Source of the DNA: Bos javanicus
Lineage: Eukaryota; Chordata; Mammalia; Artiodactyla; Bovidae
Length of the DNA stretch: 64,000 nucleotides
Assembly (NCBI RefSeq): GCF_032452875.1
Contig: NC_083873.1
Location: 74,149,987-74,213,986, forward strand
Reading direction: 5' to 3'
Each line of letters opens with the position of its first letter. Position 1 is the first letter of the stretch. Below, one piece after another: positions 23,290-35,385 of this stretch. The translations under genes and the position numbers were made by a program. The notes below the pieces were generated by a model, which did not search any database, was not told the DNA's origin, and worked only from the letters and a program-made list of their open reading frames with translations.

Positions 23290-24112
23290 CATATCACACC
23301 TGTTGTAATAGTTAAAACAGCCCTCTATTTATATATGTACTTAGGATATTTTCTGACAATGCTTGGCAAAATTTAACTGATTGATGAAACTTTTGCTTTA
23401 CTGATTGATCAGTCTGATTCATCATTTGCTTTTTTGAAAGTGTAAACTATTATCAGCTAGAGTATTTTTTATGCTTTTTATTATTTTTTTTAAATTTTGG
23501 TAGCAATTTGAGCCTCTGACATCAAGTAAGTAATAAAGTAGAATAAAACTTTCATTTTCCAAGGATGTCACAATTCAAGAATATTATATAGTCATCTGTT
23601 ACTTCCAATGCAAGAAATAACTTTTAAACAATAATACCCTTTAAAATAGAAATTCTTTGAACTGGAATTTAAAGATCTGGAAGGAACTCTAATTTATTAT
23701 GTCACTTCGGGTAAATCTCAACTTGTTTATTTCTCAGATAAGCAACTTATATTTATCTTACCTAAGGTCTAGAGTAGTTTTGAGCATTAAAATAAGACAC
23801 TATTGGAAAATGCTTTATATTCTTAAAGTCACAAATACGAGCCTTTACTGGTTTAGTCAGAATATGTAAACTTGGATTATCTTTTTATATAAACTACTTA
23901 ATTTCCAATAAGAAGCCTGATTTTCAAAGAATTTTAAGAGTTTGGTATTCACAAGCAACTTAAAATGTCATTGTTAAAACCAGAATGTTAATTTAGCCAC
24001 AAAACAAGTTAATATTCTACAAAGAAATAAGTGACAACTGTAAGGGTTATCATTTCTACCGGAAAGAAATCTACAGACGATATGCTTATTTTTCAAAGTA
24101 TTTAACAGGCTT
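23290..24112. other. AT-rich spacer
   Basis: No gene. A faint MIR/L2-like reading between about 23690 and 23830 is too diverged to claim. Confidence 0.45.
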
Positions 24113-24506
24113 ACCTAAAGTTATTCAGTTCAGTTTAGTCACTCAGTCATATCCAACTCTTTGCTACCCCATGTACTATTATAGCACTCCAGGCCTCCCT
24201 GTCTGCCACCAACTCCTGGAGATTACCCAAACTCATGTCCATTGAGATGGTCATGCCATCCAACCATCTCATCCTCTGTCATCCCCTTCTCCTCCTGCCC
24301 TCAATCTTTCCCAGCATCAGGGTCTCTTCAAATGAGTCAGCTCTTCACTTCAGGTGGCCAAAGTATTGGAGTTTCAGCTTCAGCATCAGTCCTTCCAATG
24401 AATACCCAGGACTGATCTGCTTTAGGATGGACTGGTTGGATCTCCTTGCAGTCCAAGGGACTCACAAGAGTCTTCTCCAACACCACAGTTCAAAAGCATC
24501 AATTCT

Positions 24507-25137
24507 TCAGTGCTTAGCTTTCTTTATAGTGTAACTTTCACATCCATACATGACCACTTGAAAAACCTTAGCCTTGACTAGATGGACCTTTGTTGGCAAA
24601 GCAATGTCTCTGATTTTTAATATGCTGTCTAGGATGATCATAGCTTTCCTTTCAGGGAGTAGGCACCTTTTAATTTCATGGCTGCAGTCACCATGTGCAG
24701 TGATTTTGGAACTCAAAAAAATAAAGTCAGCCACTGTTTCCACTGTTTCCCCATCTATTTGCCATGAAGTGATGAGACCGGATGCCATGATTTTACTTTT
24801 CTGAAATTGAGGTTTAAGCCAAGTTTTTTTCTCTCCTCATTCACTTTCATAAAGGGGCTCTTTAGTTCTTTGTGAAATAAGGGTGGTGTCATTGCATATC
24901 TGAGGTTATTGATATTTCTCTCAGCAATCTTGATTCCAGCTTGTGCTTCATCCAGCCCAGCATTTTCATAATGTACTGTGCATATAAGTTAAATAAGCAG
25001 GGTGACAATATACAGCCTTGACATATTCCTTTTTCTATTTTAAACCAGTCTGGTGTTCCATGTCCAGTTCTAACTATTTCTTCCTGAGCTGCATACAGAT
25101 TTCTCAAGAGACAGGTCAGGTGGTCTGGTATTCCCAT
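24507..25137 (-). pseudogene. BovB RT remnants of the near-full-length copy
   Basis: Pieces in different frames encode MGIPDHLTCLLRNLYA and SPCLFNLYAQYIM (24889-25137), and ITSWQIDGETVETVADFI through VMYGCESYTIKKA (24507-24788). The palm block that should contain YADD is damaged: the sequence around 24890 codes for a shifted DMQ, so that the metal-binding motif is not in frame. Confidence 0.78.
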
Positions 25138-25699
25138 CTCTTGAAGAATTTTCCTAGCTTATTGAGATCCACACAATGAAAGGCTTTGGCATAGTCAATA
25201 AAACAGAAATAGATCTTTTTCTGGAACTCTCTTGCTTTTTCGATGATAGAGCAGATGTTGGCAATTTGATCCCTTGTTCCTCTGCCTTTTCTAAAACTAG
25301 CTTGAACATCTGGAAGTTTTGGTTCACATATTGTTGAAGCCTGGCTTGGAGAATTTTGAGCATTACTTTACTAGCGTGTGAGATGAGTGCAATTGTGTGG
25401 TATTTTGAGCATTCTTTGGCATTGCCTTTCTTTGGGATTGGACTGAAAAATAACCTTTTCCAGTCCTGTGGCCACTGCTAAGTTTTCCAAATTTGCTGGC
25501 ATATTGAGTGCAATGCTTTCACGTCATCATCTTTCAGGATTTGAAATAGCTCACCTGGAATTCTATCACCTCCACTATCTTTGTTCGTAGTGATGCTTTC
25601 TAAGGCCCACTTGACTTCATATTCCAGGATGTCTGGCTCTAGGTCAGTGATCACACCATCGTGATTATCTTGGTCATGAAGATCTTTTTAGTACAGTTC

Positions 25700-26990
25700 T
25701 TCTGTGTATTCTTGCCACCTCTTCTTAATATCTTCTGCTTCCTTTCAGTCCATACAATTTCTGTCCATTATTGAGCCCATCTTTGCATGAAGTGTTCTCT
25801 TGATATCTCCAATTTTATTGAAGAGAGCTCTAGTTTTTCCCATTCTATTATTTTCCTCTTTTTTTTTTTTTTTGCACTGATCACTGAGGAAGGCTTTCTT
25901 ATCTCTCCTTGCTACTCTTTGGAATTCTGCATTCAAATGTATGTCTTTCCTTTTCTCCTTTGCTTTTTACTTCTCTTCTCATCTCAGCTATTTATAAGGC
26001 CTACTCAGACAGCAGTTTTGATTTCTTGCATTTCTTTTTCTTGGGAATGGTCTTGATTCCTGTCTCCTGTACAATGTCATGAACCTCCATCCATAGTTCA
26101 TCAGGCACTCTATCTATCAGATCTAGTCCCTTAAATCTATTTCTGACTTTCACTGTGTAATCATAGGGGTTTAATTTAGGTCATACCTGAATGATCTAGT
26201 GGATTCCCCACTTTCTTCAATTGAAGTCTGAATTTGGCAATAAGGAGTTCATGATCTGAGCCATAGTCAGCTCCTGGTCTTGTTTTTACTGACTGTATAG
26301 AGCATCTCCATCTTTGGCTGCAAAGAATATAATCAATCTGATTTTGGTGTCAACCATCTGGTGATGTCCATGTGTAGAGTCTTGTGTTGTTGGAAGAGGG
26401 TGTTTGCTATGACCAGTGCGTTCTCTTGGCAGAACTTTTATTAGCCTTTGCCCTGCTTCTTTCTGTACTCCAAGGCCAAATTTGCCTGTTACTTCAGGTG
26501 TTTCTTGACTTCGTACTTTTGCATTCCAGTCCCCTATATGAAAAGGACATCTTTTTGGTGTTAGTTTTAAAACTAGTTTTGGTGTTAGTCTTTTAGGTCT
26601 TTATAGAACCATTCAACTTCACCTTCTTCAGCATTACTGGTTGGGGCACAGACTTGGATTACCATGATATTGAATGGTTTGCCTTGGCAATGAACAGAGA
26701 TTATTCTGTTGTTTTTGAGATTGCATCCAAGTATGACATTTTGAATTCTTTTGTTGACTATGATGGCTACTCCATTTCTTATAAGGGATTCCTACCCACA
26801 GTAGTATAAATAATGATCACCTTAGTTAAATTCACCCCTTCCAGTCCATTTTAGTTCACTGATTTCCTAGAATGTCAATATCACTCTGGCCATCTCCTGC
26901 TTAACCTCTTCTAATTTGCCTTGATTCACGAACCTAACATTCCAGGTTCCTATGCAATATTGCTCTTTACAGCACAGGACCTTGCTTCTA
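25700..26990 (-). pseudogene. BovB APE-type endonuclease region, decayed
   Basis: Read on the minus strand, this is the N-terminal endonuclease half of the BovB protein, which would nick the target DNA. The catalytic Ser-Asp-His block (GADYGSDHELLIAKF, complement of 26251-26259) is intact. The GDWN block near 26525-26540 is preceded by loss of one T, which shifts the frame. Downstream, AEFQRVARRDKKAFLSDQCK is readable at 25745-25936. No long open frame remains, so this is an inactive copy. Confidence 0.8.
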
Positions 26991-27693
26991 TCACCAGTCA
27001 GATCCACAACTGGGTGTTGTTTTTGCTTTGGCTCTGTCCCTTCTTTCTTTCTGAAGTTATTTCTCCACTGATCTCCAGTAGCATATTGGGCACCTACTGA
27101 TCAGGGAAGTTCATCTTTCAGTGTCCTATCTTTTTGCCTTTTCATACTGTTCATGGGGTTTCAAGGCAAGAATATTGAAGCGGTTTGCTATTCCCTTCTC
27201 CAGTGGACCACATTTTGTGAGAACTCTCCACCATGGCCTGTCCATCTTGGATGGCCCCACATGGATGGCATGGCTTAGTTTCATTGAGTTAGACAAGGCT
27301 ATGGTCCGTGTGACCAGATTGACTAATTTTCTGTGACTGTGATTTTCAGTCTATCTCCCTCTGATGCCTTCTGTCAGTGCCTACTGTCTTACTGGGTTAT
27401 CTCTTACCTTGGACATGGGCTAAAGCTCCAGCAAAGCGCAGCCACTTCTCCTTACCTTGGAAGTTAGGTGTCTCCTCATGGCCCCCACTCCTGACCTTGG
27501 ACATGGTGTATCTCCTCACAGTTACCACTCCAGACCTTGGACATGGTGTGTCTTCTCTCAGCCACTCAACCCTCCAGTGCGGCACAGCTGCTCCTCACCA
27601 CTCAACCTAAAAGTGATAATAATCTAAATTGTACTCATTTTTTATTAGCTATTTACTATTTGGTTAGAACCCAGACACTATAAATTTATACAC

Positions 27694-28054
27694 TGCTATG
27701 GACTCAATTGTGTCCTCTCAAAATTCATGTGTTGAAGAACTAACCTCCAATTTGATAGTATTTGGAGTGGGGCCATTGGGAAGTAATTAGTGTTAGATGA
27801 GATCATGGTGGTGGTGCTTCATGATTTGATGAGTGGCTTTATATGAAGTGTAAGAAAAAGAAAGATCAATCTTTCACCACCGTGTGAGAACATAGCAAGC
27901 AGTTGGCAGTCTGAAGGTCAGGAAGAAGGTTCACAGCAGCAACAGAATTTGTTGACACCTTCAACATGGACTTCCTGACTTCCAGAAGTGTGAGAAATAT
28001 ATATTTGTTATTTAAGCCACCCTTTGATATAGCAACAAAAAGCAGACCAATACA
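27694..28054 (+). mobile_element. MaLR LTR (MLT1A/MST-like), solo
   Basis: Starts TGCTATGGACTCAATTGTGT and runs through 'aaaattcatgtgttgaagaa', 'ggagtggggccattgggaag', 'agtgtgagaaatatatattt' and 'gttatttaagccacc' to AGCAGACCAATACA. This is the start-to-end order of MLT1A/MST LTRs (ERVL-MaLR), beginning TG and ending CA. It is a non-coding solo LTR about 360 bp long. Confidence 0.85.
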
Positions 28055-29157
28055 TGTAATCGTGAAGAATTCTAACATGTAGATTTGCTGACAGTAAATT
28101 ATACAGCTGGATATATGTCAGCTGTAACCAAACCATATTAAGAGGGGAAGCTAGGACACTTTGTGAGTGGAGTGGGTGGAGAAGGTATCAACTATATCAC
28201 TGAAATGGTTGGCAAAACTCAAGCTGTTTAACCTAAGAAAGAAACTTGTCAAGGTATACATACTGTCTTTAGTTTTTAAGAAATCATGTGTAAAAAGAAT
28301 GTTTGACTGTTTTATATTGTTGTAAAAGGAGAAAGACTAGTAAACTACAGTTTTGGTTTATTACAAAGGGAAGCTTTGTGACATTGAGAACTGTATAGGG
28401 ATGGAATGATGATTCCTGGCATTTGTTTCCATTCAAAGAATCAGTAAACAAGATTCCTTCTAATGAGCAAACAAATGAGCAAACAAATTAAAATGGAGTT
28501 TTGTTACAAAACAAAGAGGATTTTTTTTCTGAACTTCAAACTTTTCAATTTGCAAACAATTTAGTTGTTCATGTTAATTATTTAAAGATTTACTTCCATT
28601 ATAAATCATTATTTCAGTGTAAGAAAGAAATCTTTACATTCAAAGATGTTTGGTTTCATTTGACATTGGGAAAGTATTTTTAAGCTTTATAGCTTAGTTT
28701 CCTTATATGTAAAATGAATATTATTATATCTACCTTAGGTAAATGCTGTGGAATAATCTAATAGAGCCTTGGTTGATAAATAATTTTATAGTGAGTATAG
28801 TTGAGCCGTGGCACCCAAATATATGGTGATCTATTACACTGGATGTTGTTTGGGTATTTTTGGATAATGTTACATTTAAATCAGTGAGCTTTGAGTAGAG
28901 CATATTACCCTCCATAATGTAGGTAGACCTCACTCAATCAGTTGAAAGACAATAAAGCAAAAGTCTGACCTCCTCTTAAGGAAATAGGAATTCTATGAGC
29001 AAACTGCTTTTGAATTTCATTTGCAATATCAGCTTTTGGCTCTACAGCAAACTGCCTGTCTTGAGCCTGTTGAATGCCACCTCTGCCCCTGGCATATTGG
29101 ACCCATTATGCATTCACAGTCTCATGAAACAATTCCCTTTAATAATCTCTTTATATA
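28055..29157. other. AT-rich stretch with a MIR-like scrap
   Basis: No gene. At about 28690-28760, 'agcttagtttccttatatgt' and 'aaaatgaatattattatatc' resemble a MIR-type block. Confidence 0.4.
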
Positions 29158-29420
29158 ATTCTCCAGGCAAGAAAACTGGAGTGGGTTGCCATTTCCTCCT
29201 TCAGGGGATCTTCCCAAAACAGGGATCAAACCTGGGTGTCGTGCATGCCAGGCAGATTCTTTACTGTCTGACCCAGCAGGGAAGCCCTCTCTCTATATGT
29301 GCTAAGTCATTAGTCGTGTCTGACTCTTTGCAACCCTATGGACTATATCTTGTCAGGCTCTTCTCTCCATTGAATTCTCCAGGCAAGTATATTGGTGTGG
29401 GTTGCCATTTCATTCTCCAT
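29158..29420 (-). mobile_element. two adjacent Bov-A/Bov-tA SINE units
   Basis: Left unit 29158-29287 is 3'-truncated and ends in the tRNA-like block with 'cagggaagccc'. Right unit 29301-29420 starts 'gctaagtcattagtcgtgtc' and ends 'gttgccatttcattctccat'. Both read in reverse. They may be a broken Bov-A2 dimer or two insertions. Confidence 0.8.
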
Positions 29421-30026
29421 CTCTCATTATAAATGCACCAAATTGATTCTCCTTGTCTGGAGAATATTTACTAGTGCATTATGTAAAGTATCAATTTTGA
29501 ATTCTGTTAATTACAATCCTTTCTTAATACTGAAAGACTTGTTGAAAAAAGCATTTTAAATATATCAAATTCACTCAATTGAATCATATAGGCACTACTT
29601 GATAGATATATATCATACCAATATAAATATACAAGAGAAGAAAAAGATCTACAAAATAAACCCCAAACAATTAAGAAAATGGCAATATTTACATATGTAT
29701 CAATGATTACTTTAAATGTAAATGGATTAAATGCTCTAAACAAAAGATACAGGCTGGCTGAATGGATATAAAAACAAGACCTATATATATGCTGTCTACT
29801 AAAAAACTGCTTCAGACCTAAAGACACATATAGACTAAAAGTGACAGGATGGAAAACTATATTCCATGCAAATAGAAAGCAAAACAAAGGTAGAATAGCA
29901 ATCCCCATATCAGAAAAAATAGAACTTAAAGAATATTACAAGAGATAATGAAGGACACTACATAATAATCAAGGGATCAATCCAAGAGGAAGACATAATA
30001 ATTGTAAATATCTTTGCACCTAACAT

Positions 30027-30256
30027 GGGCTTCCCTTGTAGTTTAGTTGGTAAAGAATCTGCCTGCAATGCAGGAGACCTGGGTTTGATTCCTGGGTTGG
30101 GAAGATTACCTGGAGAAGGAAATGGCAACCCACTCCAGTATTCTTGCCTGGAGAATCTCATGGACAGAGGAGCCCGGCAGGCTACAGTCCATGGGGTGGC
30201 AAAGAGTCGGACACAACTGAGCGACTAAGTGACTAAGTGAGCAACAGCACAGCACG
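30027..30256 (+). mobile_element. Bov-A SINE inside L1, 12-bp TSD
   Basis: Complete SINE starting GGGCTTCCCTTG with B-box-like GGTTTGATTCC, ending in a CAGCACAGCACG tail. The TSDs are TGCACCTAACAT (30015-30026) and TGCACCCAACAT (30257-30268), one mismatch apart. L1 ORF2 continues across them. Confidence 0.95.
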
Positions 30257-31472
30257 TGCACCCAACATAGGAGCACCTCAATACATAAGACAAACACTAA
30301 CAGATATAAAAGGAGAAATTGAAGGGAACACAATAATAGTAGTAGACTTTAACAACCCACTCACACCAATGGACAGATCATCAAAACAGAAAATTAATAA
30401 GGAAACACAAGTCTTAAATGATACATTAGATGAGATGGATCTCACTGATATCTTCAGGACATTCCATTCAAATGCAGAAGAATATACCTTCTTCTCAAGT
30501 GCACATAGAACATTCTTCAGGATAGACCACATCTTGGGTCAAAAATCAGTAAATTTAAGAAAATTGAAATCATATTAAGCATCTTTTCTGATGACAACGT
30601 TATGAGACTAGATATCAACTACAAGAAAAAAACTGTAAGAAACACAAACACATGGAGATTAAACAACACATTCCTAAATAACCAACAGGTTACTGAAAAA
30701 ATCAAAAAGGAAATAAAAAAAATTTCTAGAAACAAATGACAATGAAAACACGACAACTCAAAACCTATGGGATGTAGCAAAAGCAGTTCTAAGATGGAAG
30801 TTTATAGCAATAAAATCCTACCTCAAGAAACAAGGAAAACATCGGATAGACAACCTAACTTTACACCTAAAACAACTGGAAAAAAAAAGAACAGAAAAAC
30901 CTCAAAATTAGTAGAAGGAAAGAAATCATAAAGATCTGAGCAAAAGTAAGTGAAAAAGAAATGAAAGAAACAATAGCAAAGATAAATAAAACTAAAAGTT
31001 GATTGTTTGAGCAGATAAACAAAATTGACAAACCTTTAGCCAGACTCATCAAGAAAAAAAGAGAGAAGAATCAAATCAACAAAATTAGAAATTTAAAAGG
31101 AGAGGTCACAACAGACAATGCAGAAATACAAAGGATTATAAGAGACTCTTATGAACAACTATATGGCAATAAAATGGACAACCTGGAAAAAATAGATTCT
31201 TAGAAAAGGTCAATCTTCCAAGACTGACCAGGAAGAAATAGAAATTGGGAACACCGAATTACAAGCACAGAAATTGAAACTGTAATAAAAAATCTCCCCA
31301 AAACCAAAAGCCCAGGACCAGACAGCATCACAGGAGAATTCTATCAAACATTTAGAGAAGAGCTCATGCCTACCCTTCTAAAACTCTTCCCAAAAATTGC
31401 AGAGGAAAACACACTTCCAAACCCATTCTAGGAGGCCACCATCACCCTGATACCAAAACCAGACAAAGATAA

Positions 31473-31497
31473 CACACACACACACACACACACACAA
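31473..31497 (+). repeat. (CA)n microsatellite within L1
   Basis: About 12 CA units replacing L1 coding sequence just upstream of the RT finger region. Confidence 0.9.
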
Positions 31498-31788
31498 CCT
31501 ACAGGCCAATATCACTGATGAACACAGATACAAAAATCCTCAATAAAACTTTAGCAAACAGAATTCAGCAACAGATCAAAAAGCTCATACACCACGATCA
31601 AATTGGGTTTATTCCAGGGATGCAAGACTTCTTCAATATATGCAAATCAATCTATGTGATACACTATATTAACAAATTGAAAGATAAAAACCATATTACA
31701 ATCTCAATAGATTCAGAAAAAGCCTTTGACAAAATTCAGCACCCACTTATGATTAAAACTCTTCAAAAAATGGGCACAGAAGGAACCT

Positions 31789-32064
31789 GCTAATACTAAT
31801 GCTAAGTCACTTCAGTCGTGTCCGACTCTGTGCGACCCCATAGACGGCAGCCCACCAGGCTCCGCCATCCCTGGGATTCTCCAGGCAAGAATACTGGAAT
31901 GGGTTGCCATTTCCTTCTCCAATGCATGAAAGAGAAAAGTGAAAGTGAAGTCGCTCAGTCGTGTCCAACTCTTAGCGACCCCATGGACTGCAGCCTACCA
32001 GGCTCCTCTGTCCATGAATTTTCCAGGCAAGAGTACTGGAGTGGGATGCCATTGTCTTCTCCAT
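31789..32064 (-). mobile_element. Bov-tA SINE pair inside L1, 11-bp TSD
   Basis: Two non-identical Bov-tA units in reverse: 'gctaagtcacttcagtcgtg' from 31801 and 'agtgaagtcgctcagtcgtg' from 31945. Flanked by identical AGAAGGAACCT at 31778-31788 and 32065-32075. The insert splits the L1 RT immediately after motif A. Confidence 0.95.
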
Positions 32065-33483
32065 AGAAGGAACCTACCTCAACATTAAAGGTCATATATG
32101 ATAAGCCTACAACAAACAATGGTGAAAAACTGAAAGCATTCCCCCTATGATATGGATCAAGACAAAGGTGCCCACTTTCACCACTATTATTCAAGATAGT
32201 TTTGGAAGTCCTAGCTAGAGCAATCAGAGAAGAAAAAGAAATAAAAGGAATACAAATTGGAAAAGAATAAAGCTCTCACTGTTTGCAGATGACATGATAC
32301 TGTATATATAAAACCCTACAGATAGTATCAGAAAATTACTAGAGCTGATCAGTGAATTAGGCAAAGTTGAAAGATATGAAATAAATACACAGAAATCACT
32401 TGACTTTCTATATACTAACAATGAAAAATCAGAAAGAGAAATTAAGGAATCAATCCCATTCATCATTGCAACAAAAAGAATAAACTATATAGGAAAAAAC
32501 TTACTTAAGGAGACAAAAGAACTGTAGAAAATTATAAGACACTGATGAAAGAAGTCAAAGACAGCATAAACAGATGGAGAGACATTCCATGTTCCTGAGT
32601 AGAAAGAATGAAAAATCTGAAAATGGCTGTACTACAAAATACAATCTACAGCTTCAATGTGATTCCTATCAAATAACCAATGGCATTTTTCACAGAACTA
32701 GAATAAAAAAAAATCACTATTCATATGGAAACAAAGAAGACCCCCAATAGCCAAAGCAGTCTTGATCAAGAAGAATGGAGATGGAGGAATCAACCTTCCT
32801 AACTTCAGATTATACTACAAGCTATAGTCATAAAGACAGTATGGTACTGGCACAAAAGCAGAAATAGAGACCAATGAAACAAGACAGAAAGTCCAGAAAT
32901 AAACCCATGCACCTATGGGTACCTTATTTTTGAGAAAGGGGGCAAGAATATACAATGGGGCAACAAAGACAGCCTCTTCAATAAATGGTTCTGGGAAAAC
33001 TGGACAACAACATGTAAAAGAATGAAATTAGAATACTTCCTAAAACCATACATTAAGATAAACTCATAATGGATAAATGACCTAAATATAAGACCAGAAC
33101 TTATAACACTCTTAAAGGAAAACATAGGCTGAACACTTAATGACAAATCATACAACATCCTCTATGTCCCACCTCCTAAAGTAACAGAAATAAAAACCAA
33201 AGCAAACAAGTGGGACCTCATTAAACTTAAAAGGTTTTTCCCAGCAAAGAAGGCTATAAGCAAGTTGAAAAGAAAACCTTCAGGATGGGAGAAAGTAATA
33301 GCAAATGAAACAACTGACAAAGGATTAATTTGCAAAATATAAAAGAAGCTTAAACAACTCAATACCAGAAACACAAAAATTGTAATCAAAAAGTGGGAAA
33401 AAGACCTAAACAGACATTTCTCCAAAGAATACATACAGATGGCTAACAAACACATGAAAAGATGCTCAACATCACTCATTATT

Positions 33484-35155
33484 CAATTCAGTCGCTCAGT
33501 CGTGTCCAACTCTTTGTGACCCCATGATTCACAGCATGCCAGGCCTCCCAGTCCATCACCAACTCCTGGAGTTCACTCAAACTCATGTCCATCGAGTCGG
33601 TGATGCCATCCAGCCATCTCATCCTCTGTCGTCTGCTTTTCCTCCTGCCCCCAATCCCTCCCAGCATCAGGGTCTTTTCCAATGAGTCAACTCTTCACAT
33701 GAGGTGGCCAAAGTATTGGAGTTTCAGCCTCAGCATCAGTCCTTCCAATTAACACCCAGGACTGATCTCCTTTAGGATGGACTGGTTGGATCTTCTTGCA
33801 GTCCAAGTGATGCTCAAGAGTCTTCTCCAACACCACAGTACAAAAGCATCAATTCTTCGGCACTCAGCTTTCTTCACAGTCCAACTCTCACATCCATACA
33901 TGACCACTGGAAAAACCATAGCTTGACTAAACGGACCTTTGTTGGCAAAGTAATATCTCTCCTTTTCAATATACTATCTGCTGCTGCTACTGCTGCTAAG
34001 TCATGTCAGTCGTGTCCGACTCTGTGCGACCCCATAGACGGTAACCCACCAGGCTCCGCCGTCCCTGGGATTCTCCAGGCAAGAACACTGGAGTGGGTTG
34101 CCATTTCCTTCTCCATTGCCTGAAAGTGAAAAGTGAAAGTGAAGTCGCTCAGTCGCGTCTGACTAGTAGCGACCCCATGGACTGCAGCCTACCAGGCTCT
34201 TCCATCCATGGGATTTTCCAGGCAAGAGTACTGGAGTGGCTTGCCATTGCCTTCTCTATCTAGGTTGGTCATAACTTTCCTTCCAAGGAGTAAGCATCTT
34301 TTAATTTCATGGCTGCAGTCACCATCTGCAGTGATTTTGGACACCAGAAAAATAGTCTGACACTGTTTCCACTGTTTCCCCATCTATTTCCCATGAAGTG
34401 ATGGGACCAGATGCCATGATCTTAGTTTTCTGAATGTTGAGCTTTAAGCCAACTTTTTCACTCTCCTCTTTCACTTTCATCAAAAGGCTTTTTAGTTCCT
34501 CTTCACTTTCTGCCATAAGGGTGGTATCATCTGCATATCTGAGGTTATTGATATTTCTCCCGGCAATCTTAATTCCAGCTTGTGCTTCTTCCAGCCCAGT
34601 GTTTTTCACAATGTACTCCGTATGTAAGTTAAGTAATCAGGGTGACAATACACAGCCTTGACCTACTCCTCTTCCTATTTGCAACCAGTCTGTTGTTCCA
34701 TGTCCAGTTCTAACTCTTGGTTTCTGACATGCATATAGGTTTCTCAAGAGGCAGATCAGGTGATCTGATATTTCCATCTCTTTCAGAATTTTCCATATTT
34801 TATTGTGATCCACACAGTCAAAGGCTTTGGCATAGTCAATAAAACAGAAATAGATATTTTTCTGGAACTCTCTTGCTTTTTCCATGATCCAGCGGATGTT
34901 GGCAATTTGATCTCTGGTTCCTCTGCCTTTTCTAAAACCAGCTTGAACATCTGGATGTTCACGGTTCACATACTGCTGAAGCCTGGCTTGGAGAATTTTG
35001 AGCAATACTTTACTAGTGTGTGAAATGAATGCAATTGTGCGGTAGTTTGAGCATTCTTTGGCATTGCTTTTCTTTGGGATTGGCATGAAAACTGACCTTT
35101 TCCAGTCCTGTGGCCACTGCTGAGTTTTCCAAATTTGCTGGCATATTGAGTGCAG
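33484..35155 (-). mobile_element. BovB LINE inserted in L1, 11-bp TSD
   Basis: Minus-oriented BovB with its tail at 33484 and truncation at 35155 in the segment coding for LHSICQQIWKTQQWPQDW. Flanked by CACTCATTATT at 33473-33483 and 35156-35166, with L1 sequence continuing on both sides. The RT reads motif A FIDYAKAFDCVDH and box YADD, but it is split by a frameshift near 34640 and by the nested Bov-tA pair at 33980-34255. Confidence 0.95.
33980..34255 (-). mobile_element. Bov-tA SINE pair nested in BovB within L1
   Basis: Two Bov-tA units in reverse with a CTG-rich 3' tail at 33980-34000, splitting the BovB at the segment for 'LDSIFKSRD'. A short CTATCT repeat flanks it (33974-33979 and 34256-34261). 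This is the third layer of a nested insertion. Confidence 0.92.
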
Positions 35156-35158
35156 CAC
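34319..35158 (-). pseudogene. BovB RT finger/palm remnants with YADD
   Basis: Two open pieces in different frames. 34637-35158 covers MPIPKKSNAKECSNYRTIA, GFRKGRGTRDQIANIRWI, motif A FIDYAKAFDCVDH and DWLQIGRGVGQGCVLSP. 34319-34609 covers KIAGRNINNLRYADD through PITSWEIDGETVETVSD. Both catalytic aspartate blocks are intact, which makes this one of the better preserved palms in the window, but the frame break near 34620-34640 and the downstream SINE pair inactivate it. Confidence 0.85.
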
Positions 35159-35385
35159 TCATTATTAGAGAAATGACAATCAAAACTGCAATGAAATATG
35201 ACCTCACACCAGTCAGGATGGCCATCATCAAAAAGTCTGCAAACAATAAATACCGGAGAGGGTGTGGAGGAAAGGAACACTCTTGCACTATTGGTGGGAA
35301 TGTAAATTGATACAGCCACTATGGAAGATGGTATGGAGATTCCTTAAAAAACTAGAAATAAAATAACTATATGACCAAAATTAAT

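Larger units (their letters stand above)
24125..27604 (-). mobile_element. near-full-length BovB LINE
   Basis: About 3.48 kb, close to the size of a complete BovB. From right to left it holds a C-rich 5' region with repeated 'ccttggacatggtgt'-type units (27405-27604), the endonuclease region (about 25700-26990), the RT (about 24500-25600) and the 3' tail at 24125. Its borders carry similar ACCTAAAGTTAT (24113-24124) and ACCTAAAAGTGAT (27605-27617), a probable diverged TSD. The coding region is broken by many stops and indels and by a T-run at about 25858-25874. Confidence 0.92.
29690..33472 (+). pseudogene. L1 ORF2 (endonuclease-RT) pseudogene
   Basis: Family landmarks are in order. The EN start LNVNGLNA is present, but the catalytic QETH box reads LKNC at about 29797-29808, so the endonuclease glutamate is lost. 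The VDFNNPLTPMDR block lies near 30345. The RT finger region has HHDQIGFIPGMQ, motif A is SIDSEKAFDKIQH (about 31705-31745), and the polymerase box FADDMIL is intact at 32282-32302. Many stops and frameshifts separate the open pieces (30237-30578, 31003-31203, 31518-31793), and a CA repeat (31473-31497) has expanded inside. It is not translatable as ORF2p. Confidence 0.9.
29600..35384 (+). mobile_element. L1 LINE (ORF2), cut by four later insertions
   Basis: An L1 copy covering most of ORF2, from the endonuclease start (LNVNGLNALNKR near 29712) to the C-terminal segment near 35380. It lacks the 3' UTR and poly(A). It is interrupted by a Bov-A SINE (30027), a Bov-tA pair (31789) and a BovB (33484) that carries its own Bov-tA pair (33980). 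L1 sequence resumes exactly across each TSD. The 5' edge is approximate. Confidence 0.92.

Noticed and set aside
27377..27610. GC-rich 77-codon frame as a possible host exon or CpG-island promoter
   Set aside because: It lies in the 5' region of the near-full-length BovB and has a counterpart at the 5' end of the 43-46.5 kb copy.
29507..29908. 133-codon minus-strand frame with a membrane-protein look
   Set aside because: It is antisense to the L1 ORF2 endonuclease start, and its hydrophobic bias comes from A-rich L1 sense DNA.
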